Assembly (NCBI GenBank): GCA_965368115.1
Contig: CBDULQ010000059.1
Location: 1-16,479, forward strand
Source: CBDULQ01 sp965368115
Lineage (GTDB): Bacteria > Pseudomonadota > Gammaproteobacteria > SZUA-229
Reading direction: 5' to 3'
DNA: 16,479 bases
The notes beneath the pieces were generated by a model, which saw nothing but the letters and a program-made list of their open reading frames with translations, did not search any database and had not been told where the DNA came from. This document shows, piece after piece, positions 7,254 to 12,166 of the stretch (position 1 is its first letter; each line of letters opens with the position of its first letter). Made by a program: the position numbers and the translations under genes.

Positions 7254-7724
7254 ATGTTAGCAGCACGATCCGATCAGCAGGTGCTCGGCTATCTGGGCCG
7301 GGCACTGAGTCTGGAACTCTCCGCGGTGCAGCAGTACAGCACCCAGGCACGCCTGGTGGCGTCCTGGGGGCTGAGCGAAGCCGCGGCGAGTTTCCGTAAG
7401 GAAGCTGAGGAAGAACTGCAACATGTCGACCGGATCATCGAGCGCATGCTGGCGGTTGGCGTTGCGCCAAACGCTTCGCAGCTCAGGCCGGTCAAGCTGG
7501 GTGCCGATCTGTCGGCACTGTTGCTGATCAATCAGCAGTTTGAAGCGGATGTGATTCGCCTTTATCAGGCCGCCGCGCGACACAGCGCAACGGTCGGCGA
7601 TCACGATAGCCGCCTGTTTTTTGAGGAGCTGCTCCGGGAAGAGCAACAGCACCACGCTGAACTCGAGGCCTGGTTGCAGCGTCTGCAACAGGTATCGGGA
7701 CAACCCATGAAGGGTCGTCGATAA
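7254..7724 (+). CDS. Ferritin-like di-iron protein of the carboxysome operon (bacterioferritin family)
   Basis: A 156-residue all-helical protein of the bacterioferritin/ferritin-like superfamily, the type found between csoS1 and acRAF in several alpha-carboxysome operons. All six di-iron ligands of bacterioferritin can be placed with a constant offset of three: Glu21, Glu54, His57, Glu97, Glu130 and His133. The usual haem-ligating methionine next to the second ligand (Met52 in E. coli Bfr) corresponds to Leu55 here, so haem binding in the classical way is not expected. The site should be able to oxidise iron or consume O2 or peroxide, but its job in carboxysome biology is not established. 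It lies 27 bases after csoS1B and uses a weak ribosome site. Confidence 0.88.
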   Translation: MLAARSDQQVLGYLGRALSLELSAVQQYSTQARLVASWGLSEAAASFRKEAEEELQHVDRIIERMLAVGVAPNASQLRPVKLGADLSALLLINQQFEADVIRLYQAAARHSATVGDHDSRLFFEELLREEQQHHAELEAWLQRLQQVSGQPMKGRR

Positions 7725-7771
7725 CGAATGAAGAGCCACACATGTTGTTACCGTGGCCGCAGGAGTGATCT

Positions 7772-8035
7772 ATGACGTTACAAAACTGGCAGGAACGCAA
7801 CCGACCTTCGCGCCTGGAAAAGCGCTATGAGTTCGACAACTACGAAGCCTTGCGCACGTTTCTCGAACAGGCCGCGGATCTTTCCGAACAGAAAGGTCTG
7901 TATCCGGACATCGGTTTCGGGCCTAAACACGCCAATTTCACCATTCATGCCGAGGAAGGTAGCAGCGAGTTGAACGAACAGCAACGCGAGTTCGCCGGCC
8001 TGCTGGATACCCTGGACGCGGCCCCTCGGGCCTGA
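7772..8035 (+). CDS. acRAF: Alpha-carboxysome RuBisCO assembly factor (pterin carbinolamine dehydratase-like)
   Basis: An 87-residue protein of the pterin-4a-carbinolamine dehydratase-like fold. In alpha-carboxysome operons this family acts as acRAF, a chaperone helping RuBisCO large subunits assemble, and not as a dehydratase. Visible features are the opening NWQERNRPSRLEKRYEFDNYEALRTFLEQAADLSE, the GLYPDIGFGPKHANFTIHAEE segment and a helical C-terminus. AGGAG at 7761-7765 lies 6 bases before the ATG, a good site. The gene stands directly before mcdA, in the usual order. Its stop codon overlaps an ATG that opens a four-codon ORF ending on the mcdA start codon. Confidence 0.93.
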   Translation: MTLQNWQERNRPSRLEKRYEFDNYEALRTFLEQAADLSEQKGLYPDIGFGPKHANFTIHAEEGSSELNEQQREFAGLLDTLDAAPRA

Positions 8036-8049
8036 TGGATCGCGACTGA
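8035..8049 (+). other. Four-codon mini-ORF bridging acRAF and mcdA
   Basis: The last A of the acRAF stop codon starts ATG GAT CGC GAC TGA (Met-Asp-Arg-Asp-stop), and the last A of that TGA is the first base of the mcdA ATG. Ribosomes ending acRAF could reinitiate here and then again on mcdA. The mcdA start has no strong ribosome site of its own, only GGAT at 8037-8040. This may be coincidence. Confidence 0.3.
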
Positions 8050-8678
8050 TGCCAGTCATCGCTCTGGTTGGCAACAAGGGAGGGGCAGGTAAGACCACCC
8101 TTTGCATCAACCTGGCCAGCGGCCTGCTCAGGCGTCGATCGACTTTGTTGCTGGATGCCGATCCGCAACGCTCTTCGCTGCAGTGGCGTGATATCGCTGA
8201 TCGTGACGACCTGGTCGACGTCGTCGATGCGGTGGACGACGTGGCTGCAACCGTCAGTCGCTACCGTGACGACTACGATTATCTGGTGATCGACTGTCCG
8301 CCATCGGCGCAATCGGCACAGACCCGACTGGCATTGAGCTGCAGCGATATTGCAGTAATTCCGGTACTGCCGTCGCCACTGGACCTGTGGGCCAGTGTGC
8401 ACGTGGAGCAGGAGCTGGACTGGGCACAGTCGGTCAACCCGAACATTCAGGCGCTGCTGGTGGTCAACCAGCTGGAACCGCGAACCCGTTTGTCGAAGCT
8501 GATGCACGACGCCCTGGCGGAAATCGAACTGCCGGTGGCGAACACCGCCATCAATCGGCGCATGGCTTATCGCAACGCCATGCTGCAGGGTTGTAGCGTA
8601 CTTGATGCCGGCGCCTCGGCGCGTAGCGCGGCGGACGAAATCAACCAATTGATCGAAGAAGTGGTGAACCTTTCATGA
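8049..8678 (+). CDS. mcdA: ParA-type ATPase McdA, carboxysome positioning
   Basis: ParA/MinD-family ATPase that, with McdB, spreads carboxysomes over the nucleoid so that both daughters inherit them. It is 209 residues with a deviant Walker A motif, KGGAGKTT, at residues 10-17 (signature Lys10, P-loop Lys15), a Walker A' segment LLLDADPQRSS around 33-43, and a Walker B-like VIDCPP at 80-85. ParA ATPases dimerise on ATP, bind DNA nonspecifically and are released by the partner. There is no N-terminal DNA-binding domain, so it belongs to the short, cargo-positioning type. It overlaps mcdB by 4 bases (ATGA). The location inside the carboxysome operon makes McdA much more likely than a plasmid or chromosome partition ATPase. 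Confidence 0.95.
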   Translation: MPVIALVGNKGGAGKTTLCINLASGLLRRRSTLLLDADPQRSSLQWRDIADRDDLVDVVDAVDDVAATVSRYRDDYDYLVIDCPPSAQSAQTRLALSCSDIAVIPVLPSPLDLWASVHVEQELDWAQSVNPNIQALLVVNQLEPRTRLSKLMHDALAEIELPVANTAINRRMAYRNAMLQGCSVLDAGASARSAADEINQLIEEVVNLS

Positions 8679-8950
8679 CGAGCAAAGACAAGACCGGCGA
8701 CCAACTGGTGGCCTCGATACGCAAAACCAAATCCGGTGCGGCCGCGCGCAATAGCGGCACACAGGATACAACCGAAAAACAGGCCGCGGAAAAGCCTGCG
8801 GCGGAACAGCCTGCAAGCGAAAAACCGGCGCCCGCACGCAAGCCGGCTGCGCCGAAAAGCCGGGCTACAAAGCCTAAGCCGGCGGCAGCGAAAAAATCGG
8901 ATAATGACGGCGATGCTTATAGCTGCGGTCGTCGAGTGTGGCCGGACTGA
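8675..8950 (+). CDS. mcdB: McdB, carboxysome-positioning adaptor (alpha type)
   Basis: A 91-residue, low-complexity, very basic protein in the position of McdB, the adaptor that sits on the carboxysome and triggers McdA ATPase. The N-terminal block TGDQLVASIRKTK (7-19) resembles the conserved N-terminus of alpha-McdB proteins, expected to contact McdA. Residues 32-74 are Ala/Glu/Pro/Lys-rich and disordered. A lone tryptophan at position 89, two residues from the end, matches the invariant C-terminal Trp of the family, important for carboxysome association. The ATGA overlap with mcdA implies coupled translation. Assignment rests on context and these short motifs, since such proteins diverge fast. 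Confidence 0.87.
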   Translation: MTSKDKTGDQLVASIRKTKSGAAARNSGTQDTTEKQAAEKPAAEQPASEKPAPARKPAAPKSRATKPKPAAAKKSDNDGDAYSCGRRVWPD

Positions 8951-9042
8951 GCAGGTCTCGAAGACTGATTTCCGCTATCATTAGCCTGGCGGAGCCGGAA
9001 TGAGTTGAGATGTACAGGATACCCGGACCAACGGCGGTTGCA

Positions 9043-9072
9043 TTGAAAACGGGATCCTGATTCATATATATA
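9043..9072 (+). promoter_or_regulatory. Candidate sigma-70-type promoter for cbbR
   Basis: TTGAAA at 9043-9048 and TATATA at 9067-9072 are separated by 18 bases, or by 16 if the overlapping TATATA at 9065-9070 is used. They lie just before a purine-rich ribosome site (AGAGAG) and the cbbR ATG at 9090. The leader would be very short, about ten bases. Eye-based call only. Confidence 0.4.
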
Positions 9073-9089
9073 AGAGTAGAGAGATCATC

Positions 9090-10160
9090 ATGTCACCACC
9101 GTTCAGCGAACCCGGATATACCCCCCCGTCCGCAATGCCGGAATACCTGATTCGGCATGCTACGCTGCGGCAATTACAGATTTTCGAGGCCAGTGTGCGT
9201 CTGGGCAGTTTCTCCCGCGCTGCGGAAGAGCTGTTCGTGACCCAGCCCACCGTATCCATGCAGATCAAGAAGCTGGCGGATGCCCTGGGCCTGCCCCTGT
9301 TCGAACAGATCGGACGTAATGTGCGTCCCACCGACGTGGGTCGCGAGCTGTACGAATCCTGCCGACGCATTTTCGAAAACCTGGCCAACCTGGAGATGAA
9401 GATCTCCGAGCACAAGGGCATGAAACGAGGCCGTCTGCGCCTCGGCGTAGTAACCACCGCCAAATACTTCGTGCCGGAGGTGCTGGGCGAATTCTGTCGC
9501 CTGTATCCGGGCATCGATGTGGCACTGAAAGTCTCCAACCGGGATCGCATCATCGAACGTCTGAACACCCATGAAGACGATCTCTACATCATGGGTCAGG
9601 CGCCGGACGAGGGTATCGACATCGAATCTTACCCGCTGGCGCCCAATCCGCTGGTATTGCTGGCGCCGCGCGACCATCCCCTGGTCGGCGAAAAGAATAT
9701 CTCCCTGGAACGCATTGCCGAAGAGCCGCTGATCCTGCGTGAGCCGGGTTCCGGCATTCGTGATGCGACCCTGCGCATGTTCGAAAAACGCGGCCTGCGC
9801 CCGAAAGTGCGCATGGAACTGGGTAGCAATGAAGCTATCAAGCACGCGGTGGTGGGCGGTCTGGGTCTGGCCATGCTGTCCCTGCACACCCTGTCGCTGG
9901 AAGGCCCGGACGGTCCGGTGGTACTGCTCGATGTGGAAGATTTCCCGATCATGCGCCACTGGCACCTGGTGTATCCCAAGGGTAAGGAGCTGTCGCTGGT
10001 GGCGGAAGCCTTCCTGGAATTCTCCCTCGACGTGGAACCGCGTATGCGCGAGAAGATGATGGCCCTGTGGCCCGGTATGTCCGATGCCCTGGCAGCGGCC
10101 AAACCCTCCGGCAAACTGCCCCCCAAAATCAAATCCAAAGTACGCTCCGGCGCGGCCTAG
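9090..10160 (+). CDS. cbbR: LysR-type transcriptional regulator CbbR
   Basis: LysR-family regulator that usually activates cbb (RuBisCO and Calvin cycle) genes in response to metabolites such as RuBP, PEP or NADPH. It is 356 residues. The winged helix-turn-helix spans about 25-85, with TLRQLQIFEASVRLGSFSRA then TQPTVSMQIKKLADALGLPLFEQ. A linker helix follows and the effector-binding domain occupies about 108-325, opening with RLRLGVVTTAKYFVP, the typical CbbR sequence. The C-terminal tail (from about 335) is basic and Pro/Lys-rich. The start at 9090 has AGAGAG upstream; an ATG at 9135 would remove 15 residues and give a more family-like N-terminus, but lacks a ribosome site. The gene lies downstream of the carboxysome operon on the same strand, and its likely targets are cbbL at 219 and the 11713-12166 promoter region. 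Confidence 0.93.
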   Translation: MSPPFSEPGYTPPSAMPEYLIRHATLRQLQIFEASVRLGSFSRAAEELFVTQPTVSMQIKKLADALGLPLFEQIGRNVRPTDVGRELYESCRRIFENLANLEMKISEHKGMKRGRLRLGVVTTAKYFVPEVLGEFCRLYPGIDVALKVSNRDRIIERLNTHEDDLYIMGQAPDEGIDIESYPLAPNPLVLLAPRDHPLVGEKNISLERIAEEPLILREPGSGIRDATLRMFEKRGLRPKVRMELGSNEAIKHAVVGGLGLAMLSLHTLSLEGPDGPVVLLDVEDFPIMRHWHLVYPKGKELSLVAEAFLEFSLDVEPRMREKMMALWPGMSDALAAAKPSGKLPPKIKSKVRSGAA

Positions 10161-10198
10161 TGCCGCCTGGGGTGTGGTCATGCCGTTAGCCGGTCGAT

Positions 10199-10229
10199 GA
10201 GATTCCCGACAGAAGCGTCCGGGAATGAT
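10199..10229 (+). repeat. Palindromic intergenic repeat, copy A
   Basis: GAGATTCCCGAC, a short loop, then CGGGAATGAT: a 7-bp perfect stem (ATTCCCG/CGGGAAT). It belongs to the GATTCCCG...CGGGAATGAC family of short dispersed palindromes common between proteobacterial genes. It lies about 40 bases after the cbbR stop and could end or stabilise its transcript. Confidence 0.8.
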
Positions 10230-10282
10230 GGTGATTGAGCGGGGTAGAACAGGATACCATCCCATCACTCCTAAAAACGCCC

Positions 10283-10315
10283 CGTCATTCCCGCATGCTT
10301 CTGGCGGGAATCTCC
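10283..10315 (-). repeat. Palindromic intergenic repeat, copy B (inverted orientation)
   Basis: Same family as copy A on the opposite strand: CGTCATTCCCGC, a loop, then GCGGGAATCTCC. The stem ATTCCCGC/GCGGGAAT is perfect over 8 bp. A and B face each other and could form a larger cruciform. Confidence 0.8.
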
Positions 10316-10365
10316 AACAGCCCATGTCATCTCAAATCAGAACAAGCATCCAGACCACCCGACAC

Positions 10366-10393
10366 CGTCATAACTGCGCAAGCAGGAATTCAG
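10366..10393 (-). repeat. Palindromic intergenic repeat, decayed copy D
   Basis: CGTCATAACTGCGC then AAGCAGGAATTCAG resembles the CGTCATTCCCGC...GCGGGAATCCAG form of the same family but has several substitutions that break the stem. It is a likely degenerate copy. Confidence 0.5.
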
Positions 10394-10419
10394 TGGCCAG
10401 ACATCGCACCACTCTTGAT

Positions 10420-10450
10420 GAGATTCCCGACAAAAGCGTTCGGGAATGAC
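10420..10450 (+). repeat. Palindromic intergenic repeat, copy C
   Basis: GAGATTCCCGACAAAAGCG then TTCGGGAATGAC, with a perfect 8-bp stem ATTCCCGA/TCGGGAAT. It is near-identical to copy A, and both are preceded by GAT and followed a few bases later by a TGAG...GGGGTAGA segment, so a longer unit may have duplicated. It is 77 bases from the end of the NUDIX gene on the other strand. Confidence 0.8.
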
Positions 10451-10526
10451 CAGGGCTGAGGGATGGGGTAGAGACGGGGAGAACGCCTGCGAGTCGATCC
10501 AGGCGTCGTCAAAATCGCGCTACCGC

Positions 10527-11084
10527 TCAGGCGGCGGCGCGCATGCGCCGGGTTTTCTCCAGCATGCGGTAAGTGGACAGGTTGTTGTTGAACCGGCTCA
10601 CCGCTTCCAGCGGCACCCACAGTACCTGGTGCGATTCGTCGTTGCCGGGCACCGGCAGGCAGTCGTCGATTTCCACCAGGAAGCGGATATCGAAATGCAT
10701 GTGTTCCGGACCGCGCGGGCTGGCGGGGATGGTATGGATATCCACATCGAAAATATCGCCGTTGACCAGGCGAATCTGCTCTGCAGGCAGTCCGGTCTCT
10801 TCATGGGTTTCGCGCAGGGCCACGCGCAGGATATCGGCGTCACCGTCGGCATGGCCGCCGGGCTGGAACCATTGATCGTGTTTACGGTGATGCAGCAGCA
10901 GCGCCTTGTCGCGGTCCGGGTTCACCACCCACACCGATCCGGTGATATGGCCGGGCCACAGGGATCGGTCGAAACAGTCTTCGTGCTGCTCCACGAAACG
11001 GCGCATGCGGGTGACATAGCCGGCTTCGGTGTTGAACGGCGTGCGGTAGCGTTGTAGTAGCGATAACAGTTCCCGTCGATGCAT
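10527..11084 (-). CDS. NUDIX hydrolase, downstream partner of csoS1D
   Basis: A 185-residue NUDIX-family protein that should cleave a nucleoside diphosphate linked to another group; the substrate cannot be read from sequence. The NUDIX box runs from Gly77 to Leu99, in QPGGHADGDADILRVALRE followed by THEETGL. The catalytic RExxEExG part is intact (Arg91, Glu92, Glu95, Glu96, Gly98), while the earlier Glu of the consensus is Ala83, as in some subfamilies. The start at 11084 is chosen because GGAGG lies 6 bases upstream; a longer frame reaches 11156 but overlaps the end of csoS1D. It begins 13 bases after csoS1D on the same strand, so the two are probably co-transcribed. A link to carboxysome metabolite repair or signalling is only inference. 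Confidence 0.88.
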   Translation of the reverse strand: MHRRELLSLLQRYRTPFNTEAGYVTRMRRFVEQHEDCFDRSLWPGHITGSVWVVNPDRDKALLLHHRKHDQWFQPGGHADGDADILRVALRETHEETGLPAEQIRLVNGDIFDVDIHTIPASPRGPEHMHFDIRFLVEIDDCLPVPGNDESHQVLWVPLEAVSRFNNNLSTYRMLEKTRRMRAAA

Positions 11085-11097
11085 GGTGCCTCCAGGG

Positions 11098-11712
11098 TCA
11101 GGTGACCGAGGGGTTTTCCACCGCAGCCAGGGCCGCGGCGGCGGCTTCGTCCACATCGCCCTCGCGACCCGACAGGATCAGGCGCCCGAAGGCACCCACC
11201 GCGCGGACATCGATGAGGGTGATGTTGGCGGCTTTCTCGGCCTGGTTGGCGGCGTAGACGATGTAACCCGCCGGTTCGGTTTCCAGAATGAACATGCTTT
11301 GTCCCGGCAGAATCATCGATCCACGACGATCCTGACGGTTGATCAATACGGTGTGATCGGGGGTCATGCCGCGAATGATTTCACTCCAGGCAACCCGGCA
11401 TTTGGTGCGGTCCTGGGCGGTGGCGCCCATATTGGCGAGCAGGATATTGCCCGCTTCGCGCACGTCGCTCTGGTCACGCTGGTGAATCACCATCGAACCG
11501 TAGGCACGCTCCACCACCTGTTGCGCCAGATGTACGCGCGTGGCCTTGAGGGCGATATCGGTGAGTCGATGCACCGCCATGCCCGGCGATACTTCCACCC
11601 ACAGACAGGCGTCCCCCGGCACGGGTAGAAAACCCTGGGACACGGTGGCCATGTAGGCCGCCAGCTGCGGCTGCAGGGCATCGATATAGACGTAGGTTCT
11701 GAGTGAGATCAT
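11098..11712 (-). CDS. csoS1D: Tandem-BMC shell protein CsoS1D
   Basis: Shell protein of two fused BMC domains (about residues 1-100 and 101-204) that forms trimeric pseudohexamers which can stack, with a large gated pore thought to pass RuBP and 3-phosphoglycerate. From the ATG at 11712 it has 204 residues, opening MISLRTYVYIDALQPQLAAY. Landmarks include LPVPGDACLWVEVSPGMAVHRLTD in the first domain and CRVAWSEIIRGMTPDHTVLINRQDRRGSM with LETEPAGYIVYAAN in the second. A longer frame to 11772 adds 20 residues of low-complexity coding with no family match. In other operons csoS1D lies next to mcdAB on the same strand; here it is inverted, beyond cbbR, and leads a two-gene unit with a NUDIX gene. 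Confidence 0.94.
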   Translation of the reverse strand: MISLRTYVYIDALQPQLAAYMATVSQGFLPVPGDACLWVEVSPGMAVHRLTDIALKATRVHLAQQVVERAYGSMVIHQRDQSDVREAGNILLANMGATAQDRTKCRVAWSEIIRGMTPDHTVLINRQDRRGSMILPGQSMFILETEPAGYIVYAANQAEKAANITLIDVRAVGAFGRLILSGREGDVDEAAAAALAAVENPSVT

Positions 11713-12166
11713 TCCGCTTATACGATTCCAGTTTCCGGGATCACAATTCCTGGGATCACGATGTTTGGGCATACCCGTAGCGCTGACTGCGCGACCGATA
11801 TACAGAGTTTCAACAGGTGTCCTTTATAGACCGTTTCACTTCTTATTAAAAACAGATGTTTTCGATCCCACATATAGATCACAGTCTATCTGTTGCCGGA
11901 AGTCTTCCCGAAAGCTGCTGATGGTTGTGGGTATATCCGCGCGCGAGGCCGTCAGGACGCAACCTATAACCTAAAGGCAATCAATACGGTAAAAAAAATT
12001 GAGTAGTCCCGACAGGTTTTATTTTCGATACTCGCTGCACGTTATGGGTGAGCTCGCACCGCCCATTATGACTGTGAATCTGACGCCGGCGGTCGAGGCG
12101 TGATACGCCCCCCGCCAGTGAGCCCGTCATCGGCGACGGGCGCCGGCGAGGAGGAAGAACTGAATT
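11713..12166. promoter_or_regulatory. Divergent promoter region between csoS1D and dabB
   Basis: These 454 bases hold no credible gene. Visible signals are as follows. An imperfect direct repeat, TTCCGGGATCACAAT (11733-11747) and TTCCTGGGATCACGAT (11747-11762), lies just upstream of csoS1D. A minus-strand TATAAA occurs at 11823-11828. A dyad, ATAGA (11874-11878) and TCTAT (11885-11889), has 6 bases between the arms. An A-tract occupies 11990-11998. A dyad GGCGT-GAT-ACGCC spans 12097-12109, and there is a stem-loop at 12122-12141. A CbbR site here is plausible, since both flanking units serve carbon acquisition, but none can be assigned with certainty. Confidence 0.5.
12122..12141 (+). other. 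Stem-loop in the dabB leader
   Basis: GCCCGTC (12122-12128) pairs perfectly with GACGGGC (12135-12141) around ATCGGC, a 7-bp GC-rich hairpin. It ends 7 bases before AGGAGG (12149-12154), the dabB ribosome site. There is no T-run, so it is better read as a leader RNA structure than a terminator. Confidence 0.5.

Noticed and set aside
10199..10450. CRISPR-like array
   Set aside because: The repeats are in mixed orientation with unequal, unrelated spacing and one copy is decayed; no cas gene is present.
10225..10459. Two overlapping 74-codon frames between cbbR and the NUDIX gene
   Set aside because: They are made largely of the palindromic repeats, have no ribosome site and no protein-like composition.
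11713..11772. Twenty-residue N-terminal extension of CsoS1D
   Set aside because: Known CsoS1D proteins begin at MISLRTYV; the extension overlaps the direct repeats and has no family support.
11845..11854. Shared decamer ATTAAAAACA with positions 1-10
   Set aside because: A low-complexity AT-rich 10-mer occurring twice in 16 kb is weak; no symmetric extension around it supports a shared operator.
11765..11974. 69-codon plus-strand frame in the csoS1D-dabB intergenic region
   Set aside because: No ribosome site, no recognisable motif, and it covers likely promoter sequence for csoS1D.
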